IMG/VR virus record: IMGVR_UViG_3300050190_000082
Coordinates: 89,760 to 153,759 of that record
Direction: 5' to 3' (one strand)
Length of the DNA stretch: 64,000 nucleotides
From: a virus
Of the stretch, positions 27,957 through 36,330 are shown in pieces; the first letter of the stretch is position 1; every line of letters begins with the position of its first letter. A program made the position numbers and the translations under genes. A model generated the notes under the pieces. It was not told where the DNA came from. It made no database searches and saw only the letters and a program-made list of their open reading frames with translations.

Positions 27957-28436
27957 CTATTTGGTTTTTTTATCTTTTAATAATTTCTTTGCTTTCTTAC
28001 GCTCTCTTTGCCCTTTTTCAATAATGCTATATTCCTGCCACCCATTATCCAACGTACAATGTCCAATCCAACGATAATCAATTTCAGGGAATTTGTAGTG
28101 GAATAGCTTTTTTTTGAGCTTGGCTACTGGATCTATCATTCCCCCTTTGACATCCCAGACAATTACTGAATTATCAGAGTAGGTAAGAACATAGTCAGCA
28201 ACATAATTTACAGCTAAAATATTTTTATCATTGTATTTATATTTAGGTTGTAATTCATATTTGATTTGTCTTTTGCAATCTATAATTGATCTATCTTCTA
28301 ATCCTATTTCTATTACTTCTTTATAAAAACGCATCTCAAGCAAACTATCATACTGAACTCCTTTATATGTACGCTTTAATTTCCCTTCGTCACTAAGGTC
28401 AACATGAAATTTACTATACTTTTTCTTCTTAGCTAT
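27957..28436 (-). CDS. DUF1064-family PDDEXK-like nuclease, apparent ATA start
   Basis: 159 aa. The pattern YDSLLEMRFYKEV, then VNYVADYVLTY, then VIVWDVKGG and KKKLFHYKFPEIDYRW matches DUF1064 proteins, which carry an E-D-(D)VK nuclease-like core (family recalled). Relatives begin MAKKxKxK; here the equivalent first codon is ATA, 8 nt after AGGAG. An in-frame ATG 11 codons upstream (28469) has a poor site, and the six-codon ATG frame just before it ends at once. Sits upstream of a terminator. Confidence 0.7.
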   Translation of the reverse strand: MAKKKKYSKFHVDLSDEGKLKRTYKGVQYDSLLEMRFYKEVIEIGLEDRSIIDCKRQIKYELQPKYKYNDKNILAVNYVADYVLTYSDNSVIVWDVKGGMIDPVAKLKKKLFHYKFPEIDYRWIGHCTLDNGWQEYSIIEKGQRERKKAKKLLKDKKTK

Positions 28437-28512
28437 TTTAAACACTCCTAATATTATAAATAAAGGCATGTCATTATAAACGCACCTTTATTATATATAA
28501 TCCACAATTCTA

Positions 28513-29271
28513 TCAAATTAGTTCTTTATTGCTACCACCATCTAGTAACTTTCCATATTTAACATTCAGTTGGTGCTTCACATAATCATATTTGAACCCC
28601 AATGCAGTCAAAGCTGTTACAATTGTTTCTGCTTCATCTACTATTTTTAATTCTTCTTGAGTCAAATAATCTCTTGTTAAATCACTTTTCTTATTTATAT
28701 TTCTAGTTTCTCTTATCTTTTTAGCAGTCATATTAAATAAAATCTTATAAACCATATCTGTATAATTAGAATAAGTAAAATGTTTTGCATTTGGGATGTA
28801 AGTTTGAATGCTAGATGTCATCCTCTTTCTATCTATTTTAGATACTTCTCTTTGTAAATTCCATTCTTCTTTTTTCTTTAAGAATACCTGTGCTAAAACG
28901 TCTTTAGCTTTCATTTGATATTCTACTAATCTCTCAACAACTTCAGATTGTTTTTTAATCATATTAGGAGTAATTGAAATTTTTGCTAAGAATAAAGGTA
29001 AATAATCTAGTTCCATACATAAAGATTGCTGATTACCACCCTTTGTAGGGAGTTGCAAATTTGCAATACCTCTCATTAGTACAGTATCATCTTGAACTTT
29101 TCTAGTAAAACTTTGCCATTGACCTTCTGTCATTCCAATTCCCATATAGATTGGTTTAAGCCCAACATAAGTTTTATTTTGTTTTATATGTTGTACCACT
29201 AATATTTGATCTCCTAGAAATTCGATTTCGGCAACTTTAAAATCACCTAGTTTTACTAATTCATTTTTCAC
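28513..29271 (-). CDS. P22-type antirepressor
   Basis: 252 aa. N-terminal P22_AR_N-like domain (KTYVGLKPIYMGIGM, then QQSLCMELDYLPLFLAKI, then ITPNMIKKQSE and LVEYQMKAKDVLAQ). A C-terminal domain with MVYKILFNMTAKKIRET is shared with the plus-strand regulator at 23861. Antirepressors bind and inactivate phage repressors (known); the repressor target here is not identified. It lies at the right border of the accessory island. Confidence 0.8.
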   Translation of the reverse strand: MKNELVKLGDFKVAEIEFLGDQILVVQHIKQNKTYVGLKPIYMGIGMTEGQWQSFTRKVQDDTVLMRGIANLQLPTKGGNQQSLCMELDYLPLFLAKISITPNMIKKQSEVVERLVEYQMKAKDVLAQVFLKKKEEWNLQREVSKIDRKRMTSSIQTYIPNAKHFTYSNYTDMVYKILFNMTAKKIRETRNINKKSDLTRDYLTQEELKIVDEAETIVTALTALGFKYDYVKHQLNVKYGKLLDGGSNKELI

Positions 29272-29364
29272 AATGAATCTCCTTGCTCATTTTATTGTGG
29301 AAGTACGAGCAATACTTATCAGTGCGTTTATAGCAACCTATCCTTGTATCATCTTTGTGACACA

Positions 29365-29395
29365 ACAAAAAACACCTCTTGAGTAGAAGAGATGT
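29365..29395 (-). terminator. Rho-independent terminator after the NlpC/P60-like gene
   Basis: Stem ACATCTCTT/AAGAGGTGT on the minus strand (one mismatch), 6-nt loop, then TTTTTTGTTG. The last few tail-cluster genes before the island end here. Confidence 0.8.
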
Positions 29396-29429
29396 ATTTT
29401 AGTCAATCACAAATATTCACTTATATTCC

Positions 29430-29930
29430 TTATAATTCCCACAAATTATGATTCTCTGTTAACCTAACTTCTGTGCTAAATGACAATCCAGTAGGAGTCA
29501 CATCCCCAGCATCCCTATCACTTCTTAAAATAATTCCTTCATCTCGATAGCTCATATCTACAAGTGCAGAGCATATAATTTTCCCATGTTCTTCCCATAA
29601 ATCTGGAATTCTTTTTAATCCTATTAATTCTCTTAATCCATTTAAAGCAAACCCAACGTCTTGTAAATAATCATATTTTTCTCCAATATGGGACTTTGCA
29701 TAATTAACTGCTTTTTGTCTTTGCTCATCTGTAATATTTACTACAGAAAATACTGCGTAGCGTTCATAATGAATAGGATTTTCTACTACCCCATTTGGCA
29801 TTGCTTCAATAATTGTGTTCTCTCCTGAAACTATTGCAGAATGAGCAAAACTTCCTTGTTCCCCTGTCATAATAATTTCTGATATTGGATTATTATCTTG
29901 AGTCAGTATAAAATCACCTGCTTTTGCCAT
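29430..29930 (-). CDS. NlpC/P60-like (permuted, YiiX type) cysteine hydrolase
   Basis: 166 aa, ATG chosen because GAGGTGAT precedes it; an upstream ATG would add 11 residues. Begins AKAGDFILTQ, then histidine in FAHSAIVSG, YAKSHIGEKYDYLQD, and cysteine in GKIICSALVDMSY: the H-then-C order of permuted NlpC/P60 papain-fold hydrolases. Likely peptidoglycan peptide or amide hydrolase used in entry or lysis; no signal peptide. Placed after a peptidoglycan-binding protein and the major tail protein, so a tail-borne lysin is plausible. Confidence 0.75.
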   Translation of the reverse strand: MAKAGDFILTQDNNPISEIIMTGEQGSFAHSAIVSGENTIIEAMPNGVVENPIHYERYAVFSVVNITDEQRQKAVNYAKSHIGEKYDYLQDVGFALNGLRELIGLKRIPDLWEEHGKIICSALVDMSYRDEGIILRSDRDAGDVTPTGLSFSTEVRLTENHNLWEL

Positions 29931-30003
29931 TTTGTCCATCACCTCTTTATTAACATTAATCATTTAAAACTGGACTTTGATTGGGATTGTTTAATGTAAA
30001 AGG

Positions 30004-30052
30004 GATAAAAAAAGAGAAGTGAGTAGGAGTTTTAATTCCTCTCCTTCTCTTT
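30004..30052 (-). terminator. Rho-independent terminator after the peptidoglycan-binding gene
   Basis: Nested stem AAAGAGAAG/CTTCTCTTT with inner AGGA/TCCT, followed on the minus strand by seven T residues and ATCCC. Confidence 0.85.
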
Positions 30053-30062
30053 AATAGGATTA

Positions 30063-30407
30063 TTATTTAGTTGCTTTATACTGACTATACAAAACAGCAA
30101 AAGTACAATTTTTATTAGCATCAGTAATCACTGGATTTTCAATAATCTCATCTAAACGGAAAATTAAATTCTGATCAATTACTCCATTACATTCGAATAA
30201 GGTTATGCTTTGTAATTTCATAATCGCAGTTTTTGTTTCGTCATTGTAAAATCCGTTTTCCTCTAATTTAGATTCGTTGATTCCAATTTGATTCAATTGT
30301 TGCTGAATTTGCAATACTTGTTTTGAAAAAGGAATATCAAGTATATTTTCCACTACTTTTAATATCTCTCCTGCAACTCCAGCAACTTTCTTATTTGCTT
30401 TTACCAT
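30063..30407 (-). CDS. Peptidoglycan-binding-domain protein
   Basis: 114 aa. Residues 30-95 fit the PG_binding_1 fold: LQIQQQLNQIGI, then NGFYNDETKTAIMKLQS, then GVIDQNLIFRLDEI. The N-terminus is basic; no signal peptide. It follows the major tail gene after a hairpin and precedes the NlpC/P60-like hydrolase, so the two may form a split cell-wall hydrolase (binding subunit plus catalytic subunit). Confidence 0.7.
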   Translation of the reverse strand: MVKANKKVAGVAGEILKVVENILDIPFSKQVLQIQQQLNQIGINESKLEENGFYNDETKTAIMKLQSITLFECNGVIDQNLIFRLDEIIENPVITDANKNCTFAVLYSQYKATK

Positions 30408-30424
30408 AAATTTACCTCATTATC

Positions 30425-30454
30425 TTAGGAGAGACAACGGGTAATCTCTCCTAA
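30425..30454 (-). terminator. Perfect hairpin after the major tail gene
   Basis: 10-bp stem TTAGGAGAGA/TCTCTCCTAA with a 10-nt loop. No T-run follows on the minus strand, so message processing or 3' protection of the abundant tail message is more likely than termination. Confidence 0.5.
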
Positions 30455-30473
30455 TCGTTTACTAAAATGTTAT

Positions 30474-31193
30474 TTATGCCACTACTCTAGGAACGGTAAT
30501 ATATTGACCAAAATCATTACTATTTAATGGCGTTGTTAACATGAAGTTTAGCGGAATTACTGCTTCTTTACCTGGAGCAAAGGAGGCTGACATATTACCA
30601 TCACATGTAGCTTGGTAGAAGTTAAGGTAAATATCACTTATAATAGCTTGGGTTGCAGGTGAATATGCTATACTATGAGCAAATATTTTATAAGCTTTAG
30701 GGAACTTGTCTGCACTCAAATTCGTAATATTACCTGTTACAAGAGAATCATAAACTACTGTTACCCAACCATCCTCTGGAGGCGTTGTTACTGTTATTTC
30801 TTTAAGGGCAACAGTTCCAGAATATTGTTTATTTTGAGCATCAAAAATCGTAGCAGTTGTTCCAGAAGGGGTTCCAACTACAGTTACTACGCCACCAACC
30901 ATTTGTAATTTTTCATTAATTTTAACTGTCGCCGTTCCACTTGAGTCCGTTGTACCAGACAAAATAGAAATTAAACTATCTCCCCAAAAAAGAGGTTCTA
31001 CTGAGAATGTTTGCTCATTACTATCTTGTAATACATACTTAGGCATGTTGCCAATTCCACCCCGTAGAATGGTGCTAGTTAATTTTTTGACCCAATCTGT
31101 TTTTGAGTTGATCCCTAAGAAAAACACATTTGCAGGAGTTTGGATATCTACGAGAAATACCTCAAATACGTCTTTTAATACAATATTGTCCAT
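30474..31193 (-). CDS. Major tail (tube) protein
   Basis: 239 aa, beta-rich. Opening DVFEVFLVDIQTPANVFFLG and a C-terminal segment AYKIFAHSIAYSPATQAI fit phage tail-tube subunits, and a middle region with Gly/Thr/Ser strands may be an inserted Ig-like domain. Position after tail-completion genes and size support the call; no database match was run. Ribosome binding site GGGGGA. Followed by a perfect hairpin. Confidence 0.7.
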   Translation of the reverse strand: MDNIVLKDVFEVFLVDIQTPANVFFLGINSKTDWVKKLTSTILRGGIGNMPKYVLQDSNEQTFSVEPLFWGDSLISILSGTTDSSGTATVKINEKLQMVGGVVTVVGTPSGTTATIFDAQNKQYSGTVALKEITVTTPPEDGWVTVVYDSLVTGNITNLSADKFPKAYKIFAHSIAYSPATQAIISDIYLNFYQATCDGNMSASFAPGKEAVIPLNFMLTTPLNSNDFGQYITVPRVVA

Positions 31194-31215
31194 TATTTAC
31201 TTTCCCCCTTATTTT

Positions 31216-31983
31216 TTATTTATGATTATCTTTATGATTATCTATGTTAGAAATAATCCCCTTTTGTTCAGGATTATCTTTCACCATGTTTAAATGACTT
31301 CCAATAAATTTCTTATCTGTTTCATCTAACTTTGTCTTTTCCACTGATAAATCCGCATACCATGGAGTTATTTTCATTTTCTCTGCACTAACAGTCTGAT
31401 ATAGCGTACCAGTATTATAATTTTTGTTATTTGAAATAGTAGTAAAGTATTCATGAAGACTATATATTGAAATATCTAAAACATTATCTTTATATAATCC
31501 TACATTCATAACCATACTTTTGAAAGTGATAACTTCACCTTTACGCTCTTTTGCAATTTGTTCTAATTTATTGAAATACTCTAATTCTGGATTTAAACAA
31601 GGTTTTTCGAAAGCAATATTATTCATATCTTTAATTAATTTTACATAAAAATCTAATTCTTCATCAGTTTTTACTAAATCAAAACTACCTTTATTAATAA
31701 AACAAAAATCAAATAAATTATTGTATCCTTCAAGTAAACCAAGCCATTCCACACTTCTAATAATTTCAATAAATGACATTTCATTTAAAAGCGATATAGC
31801 TTCATCTATTCCAATAGTACCTATGTTATTTTCTTTTACAAATTGAATTGCTTTTAATTTCCCAAGTTGCAGAATTGAGGAAAGCATAAGAATTTTTTCA
31901 TATTCCCTTACCTTTACAAATCGACACATTCCTATTCCAGTTTCAACTGGATTATCTAAAAACCATAATTCTTTGAACGTCAC
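31216..31983 (-). CDS. Unknown protein of the tail cluster
   Basis: 255 aa from GTG (GAGG 5 nt upstream; another GTG 6 nt earlier). Mostly helical, with AIQFVKENNIGTIG and LHEYFTTISNN stretches; the latter resembles tail assembly chaperone-like proteins of Firmicutes phages. The C-terminus ends in a small tandem repeat (DNHKDNHK). It lies between tail-completion and major-tail genes, so a chaperone or connector role is inferred only. Confidence 0.5.
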   Translation of the reverse strand: MTFKELWFLDNPVETGIGMCRFVKVREYEKILMLSSILQLGKLKAIQFVKENNIGTIGIDEAISLLNEMSFIEIIRSVEWLGLLEGYNNLFDFCFINKGSFDLVKTDEELDFYVKLIKDMNNIAFEKPCLNPELEYFNKLEQIAKERKGEVITFKSMVMNVGLYKDNVLDISIYSLHEYFTTISNNKNYNTGTLYQTVSAEKMKITPWYADLSVEKTKLDETDKKFIGSHLNMVKDNPEQKGIISNIDNHKDNHK

Positions 31984-32013
31984 TATCACCTCTTTATGAT
32001 TAAAAATGGAACA

Positions 32014-32532
32014 TTATACACACGCAAACTCATTAGTTTTATAAGCAATACAAACTCCAGAATAATTTTCATTTACCACAAATTCATATGTTTCATAAAA
32101 TGGCAACTTGCCAATCCCTAAATCTCTTGATGAAATAAAAGAATCTTTAAGTTCTAAATCTTGTTCTGAGTTGAATGATTGATCAATATAATCTAAAATC
32201 ATATCATAGCGCAAAGACCCATAATCAGTCTTAATTAATGAATTGTGGCAAATAATGTAGAAAAAGATTGACCCATTTTTAAAAGTTATACCATTCGGTT
32301 TGTAATTAAATTGCATGGTTATAAAACTTTTAGCAGTAGTATCTGGTGTGGGTACAAATTTAAATGGATATATAAAATCGTAGACCAAAGATGATAAATC
32401 AAAATTATCAGGTATTGGTGTATCTAGACAATTGCCTTCAGAATTGATAAGGCATTTTACTAGAGATTCATTTGTCACTAATTTCATTATAATATCCATT
32501 TTATTTTTACTTAATGTTGAGAATCTACCCAA
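32014..32532 (-). CDS. Tail completion/neck-like protein
   Basis: 172 aa, beta and alpha mixed, with FVPTPDTTAKSFITMQFNY and a strand-rich centre. Size and order (after adaptor genes, before the major tail gene) fit a tail terminator or head-tail joining protein. No certain family motif is visible. Confidence 0.5.
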   Translation of the reverse strand: MGRFSTLSKNKMDIIMKLVTNESLVKCLINSEGNCLDTPIPDNFDLSSLVYDFIYPFKFVPTPDTTAKSFITMQFNYKPNGITFKNGSIFFYIICHNSLIKTDYGSLRYDMILDYIDQSFNSEQDLELKDSFISSRDLGIGKLPFYETYEFVVNENYSGVCIAYKTNEFACV

Positions 32533-32547
32533 TTATTTATTCACCTC

Positions 32548-33813
32548 TTACATGAGTGATTTCGTCTGTATAGTAAATTCGTCATAAATACTAACATCAT
32601 CTGATTTACTAGCCCTAATAGTGATATATTTATTTATATAATTTGAATTACTTGTAGTTTTTAGAGTAATACTACTTACAGTTTGACTAACAACACTTAC
32701 ATAAATATTGCTTGATAAATCTTGATTACTAATATTCCATACAACTGATTTACTAGCATCCGCAACACCATTGTTGAACACAGTGGAAGTCAATGTTAAA
32801 TTAGCACCCAATTTAACTGTTGAATTTCCTGTAATACTAACAGTATAATTATCAGCAATTACAGCACTTTGCACAGTTATATTTATTGAAGCTGAAACTC
32901 CATTATAAGCAACAGTTATTGTAGATACCCCCTCAGAAATGCAGGTAATTATTCCATTATTAACAGTTGCAATTAATGGATTTGAAGAGACATATGATAG
33001 TATAGGAGATGTAACTTGAACAGTATTATCAGTGCATACAATATTTAATGTTATTACATCATTTACATTTTGTGCAGATGAACCATTCAGAATATCAACT
33101 AAATAGGTATGCTGACGAGAATAATAATTAGCAATACCTAGCTCAATATTATCATCATCTATTTTTTGAGTTAACTCCAGTACAAGAGAAATTAATCCTT
33201 TATTATTAATTATCTGTGAATAATCATCAACTTCATCTACTTTATAAACTCTTTTTCCTAAAACAAATCTTTGTCCTTCTATTATAGAATCTGTAATAGA
33301 ATTATACTGGATATAAATTCTTGACATACCGACAGGCAAAATAAAATACGCATCAACATTATTTTTTGTAAATCGTTTAGAAGATTCAATCACACATGGA
33401 AATTGTTGAATAGTACCATCAGAGTCAATAAATTTAAGAAAACTATTACATTTTTCTATTGTACAAGTTGGTTTATCAGCATTATTTATATCACTTGCAA
33501 TTGTTAACCAAATTTCATCAATAGAATTAATTGTCATATAAACATATTGACCTGTAAAGAAATTTAAGGGAATATCAGATTGAGTAGGTTCTAATGACAA
33601 TTTTTTCTGATTATCTAATAATTTATATGCTTGACCACTAAAAACCCAAGAATCGTAGAAGGTGCTAGTACTACCTAAGCCTATTTGCTGATACTCAGGA
33701 GCGTCTTTAAAGGTGGAAGAAAATAATTGATCCTTTATATTTATTCTTTGTTCTCTAATTGTTGAACCATTTATATTGACCTTGTTCTGATACGCAGAAA
33801 ACCAATCAACCAT
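32548..33813 (-). CDS. Structural protein with C-terminal Ig-like (BIG2) domains
   Basis: 421 aa, ATG chosen 9 nt after GGGGTGA. The first 240 residues form a structural domain of unknown family. Residues about 255-320 form a BIG2-type bacterial Ig domain (SYVSSNPLIATVNNGIITCI, then EGVSTITVAYNG) and a second Ig-like domain follows. Such Ig domains often decorate phage head and neck proteins and bind carbohydrate (known). Its overlap with the upstream gene's end indicates coupling. Confidence 0.65.
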   Translation of the reverse strand: MVDWFSAYQNKVNINGSTIREQRINIKDQLFSSTFKDAPEYQQIGLGSTSTFYDSWVFSGQAYKLLDNQKKLSLEPTQSDIPLNFFTGQYVYMTINSIDEIWLTIASDINNADKPTCTIEKCNSFLKFIDSDGTIQQFPCVIESSKRFTKNNVDAYFILPVGMSRIYIQYNSITDSIIEGQRFVLGKRVYKVDEVDDYSQIINNKGLISLVLELTQKIDDDNIELGIANYYSRQHTYLVDILNGSSAQNVNDVITLNIVCTDNTVQVTSPILSYVSSNPLIATVNNGIITCISEGVSTITVAYNGVSASINITVQSAVIADNYTVSITGNSTVKLGANLTLTSTVFNNGVADASKSVVWNISNQDLSSNIYVSVVSQTVSSITLKTTSNSNYINKYITIRASKSDDVSIYDEFTIQTKSLM

Positions 33814-33820
33814 AAAAATG

Positions 33821-34291
33821 TCACCCCTTAGCACCTAAGCCCTTGAGGGCATTTTGAGTATTCAAATATGTATAGGTTATCATCTTCTGATAAACTTCTT
33901 TTCTAGCGTTTTCATATATATTAGATAGTTCTCTTAGATGCTGACCTTGACTATACATTTTAATTTCTCCATAGATAGCTTGAGCGTATAAACGTTGTTC
34001 CTTGATTTTGTCACGAAGAAAGACTAACCCCATAAGATCAACAACTATGCCAGATTCCGCAAGTGATAAATCTTGATTAAATTGAGTACTGTCCACATCA
34101 ATATCATCCATTTTATTAATTACACTTATACCATTATTATAGACATAATTATAAAATTCCTCACGGGCACGTTTTAATAATATAGTCAGATAATTAGTCA
34201 ATTGTGTTTGAGAATATTTAGTTGCTAAATCTATAGAACTAACTTCAGTCTGAAGAAAGTCATTAAACAAATCACTAAAAAGTGTAGCCAA
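33821..34291 (-). CDS. Head-tail adaptor-like protein
   Basis: 156 aa from TTG (MATLFSDLFNDF), chosen because AGGTGG lies 6 nt upstream; a GTG 9 nt earlier is the alternative. Wholly helical with charged heptads (LLKRAREEFYNYVYN, then LMGLVFLRDKIKEQRLYA), as in gp6-like connector proteins. It follows the major capsid block. The start and role are both inferred. Confidence 0.5.
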   Translation of the reverse strand: MATLFSDLFNDFLQTEVSSIDLATKYSQTQLTNYLTILLKRAREEFYNYVYNNGISVINKMDDIDVDSTQFNQDLSLAESGIVVDLMGLVFLRDKIKEQRLYAQAIYGEIKMYSQGQHLRELSNIYENARKEVYQKMITYTYLNTQNALKGLGAKG

Positions 34292-34328
34292 AATCACCAC
34301 CTGCCATTCAATTATTTATCCCTAATTA

Positions 34329-34979
34329 CTAACTAATCATTTCATTTGTCATTTCTTGGATGCTATTGATTGCATATTTAGAACTATAATGATTTTGAAC
34401 CTCATTATATTTATTATTTCTCAGACATTCAGAATTACCTTTAATATATTCTTGTAAAAAGAACTCTAAAAATGCCCATGCAACCACAGGAGAAAACCCA
34501 TTAAGTTCTTTCAGCATTTCCATATTATCAATTTTGAGCAATTCTTGAAATTTACTTTTATCTGCACCATGCTCTTTAAATGAATAGTCGATATTAAAAT
34601 ATTCCCTAACTTCTTTATCTAAGATAACTATTTCAAAAGTATCAAACCATTCTTTAAAGGCATAATACATTTCATCAAGAATTTCAAATTTAATTCTTCG
34701 TTCATCAAATAATTTATTAAATTTAATGTTAACTCGTCCACGAATAAAGGATGCACTACCAGGAGCCATATGCATAATTCCAACCATTTTATCAGGTTTA
34801 ATTGAATTAACTGTAATTTCTTGTTGTGCTTCTTTTTCACTTAATTGTTTTTCAAGTTCATCAATTTTTAGTTGACTTGATTTAGATGCTTCTGCAATTG
34901 CTTTAGTTACAGCTTCTTTTATCAAGGCTTGAATATCAACTTCTGGAGTCTCTTTTACAGTTGTCTTTTTTACTACCAT
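34329..34979 (-). CDS. Unknown head-region protein with coiled-coil N-terminus
   Basis: 216 aa. The Lys-rich beginning and a helix at 15-55 (EAVTKAIAEASKSSQ, then LEKQLSEKEAQQE) predict a coiled coil; residues 60-216 form a helical domain of unknown family. It is the first structural gene after the HNH endonuclease inserted downstream of the major capsid gene. No homolog recognised. Confidence 0.5.
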   Translation of the reverse strand: MVVKKTTVKETPEVDIQALIKEAVTKAIAEASKSSQLKIDELEKQLSEKEAQQEITVNSIKPDKMVGIMHMAPGSASFIRGRVNIKFNKLFDERRIKFEILDEMYYAFKEWFDTFEIVILDKEVREYFNIDYSFKEHGADKSKFQELLKIDNMEMLKELNGFSPVVAWAFLEFFLQEYIKGNSECLRNNKYNEVQNHYSSKYAINSIQEMTNEMIS

Positions 34980-35009
34980 TAATTTTTAATTCTCCTTATT
35001 AAAGAAATT

Positions 35010-36209
35010 TTATATTGCTAATTTATTATTTAAAATTAGATTATCATATACACCATTTTTATAGTTTTCTTGAAATTCATAAAACTGTTCAGGAGTATTA
35101 CCACCACGACCTTGTACTGAATGAAATAAGATATGTAATTCTTCAGATAAACATACACCCAACCCATATCTATAATGTAATTCTAAACACTTATCTTTTA
35201 TAAGTTGTAAATCTTCAACATTATATTCGCTTAGCGTACTATGTACTGGTAAATTCAACTCACTTAAAGTTTCTTTAACTATAAGTTCAAATCCTTTTAA
35301 ATGATGAACAACATCGAATTTTCCACCTGTCAGGATACACTTATAGTTGCAATTTGCTATTGAATCTTTATTCCATTGTGTAATTATTTTCCGCAACCAA
35401 TGGTTTAATGCTGTTATTCCACCTTTCCATTGATATGCGTTTTTCCCTGATTTACTTTCCAATCCACACTCTGGGCATCCACGATCTCTGGTGAATGAAT
35501 TCGGGGAAATTTTATAATCTGGATGTTTGTTATTTTCTTTTTGACACTTCATTAATATATTTACGTTAGGTGTTCCATAGCTAATTTGCCAAGGATCAAC
35601 AATATTATTTTTATGCCAATATTTGTCTAAGAAACTTTCACCTAGATTATCTATGCCATATTGAGCAAATGAATTACATTTACTGCAAACCATACAACCC
35701 ATTGTTTTACTACTGGTTATAGAATTAATTTTAATTAATTCACTTTCATGTAATCCTTTTGGACATTTGAAGTAATATTTTTTACCACTACCATAGGGAA
35801 TATCAGAAGGTTTACATTTGTTTACTTCATAATCCCATCTATCTAATATCTCTTTTGCATAGCTTACATCAAATAATTCATAGCACTTTTCTTCAAAAGA
35901 TATCCATTTCTCATTGTTATTTTTAGAGCAAAGATTACAATAATAATTTCCGTCTTCTTTTACACAGCTTTGATAATTTTCATATATTATAGATAATTCT
36001 GCGTTACAGGCATCACATTTAACTTTTACATAAACGTGACTACTTTCTGTTAAATCTTTAGGTTTTACTATAATTTTTGTTCCGTTTGGGATAGATATTC
36101 TATTCCATTTATCTTTTCTCTTTGGTATTGTAATTCCTAAATCTTCATAATGTTTAACATTTCTCGGATTTATCGAAACTTCAATATCTTGATCAATAAT
36201 TAATCCCAT
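35010..36209 (-). CDS. HNH homing endonuclease with shared N-terminal module
   Basis: 399 aa, ATG after GAGGTG. Residues 1-75: IEVSINPRNVKHYEDLGITI and VYVKVKCDAC, the module shared with the proteins at 26121 and 45122. Several CxxC zinc knuckles follow, including HESELIK-type treble-clef repeats. The C-terminal HNH domain contains CILTGG, VVHHLKGF and ELHILFHSVQGRGGNTPEQF. It sits directly behind the major capsid gene and its terminator-like hairpins, a typical location for a homing gene next to a conserved target. Confidence 0.8.
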   Translation of the reverse strand: MGLIIDQDIEVSINPRNVKHYEDLGITIPKRKDKWNRISIPNGTKIIVKPKDLTESSHVYVKVKCDACNAELSIIYENYQSCVKEDGNYYCNLCSKNNNEKWISFEEKCYELFDVSYAKEILDRWDYEVNKCKPSDIPYGSGKKYYFKCPKGLHESELIKINSITSSKTMGCMVCSKCNSFAQYGIDNLGESFLDKYWHKNNIVDPWQISYGTPNVNILMKCQKENNKHPDYKISPNSFTRDRGCPECGLESKSGKNAYQWKGGITALNHWLRKIITQWNKDSIANCNYKCILTGGKFDVVHHLKGFELIVKETLSELNLPVHSTLSEYNVEDLQLIKDKCLELHYRYGLGVCLSEELHILFHSVQGRGGNTPEQFYEFQENYKNGVYDNLILNNKLAI

Positions 36210-36246
36210 ATTACACCTCACTTTATGTAATTGACTTTTCACTTTT

Positions 36247-36306
36247 TATAAAATAAGGAAAGGAGCAGTAGTGAATCTGCTCCAATAAGAATCATGACTT
36301 CTTATT
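36247..36306 (-). terminator. Double hairpin/terminator after the major capsid gene
   Basis: AATAAGAA/TTCTTATT hairpin (36284-36306) then GGAGCAG/CTGCTCC (36262-36283), followed by TTTCCTTATTTTAT on the minus strand. A terminator between capsid gene and endonuclease gene. Confidence 0.75.
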
Positions 36307-36330
36307 TTATCCTTATAAAGTTAGCATTAA

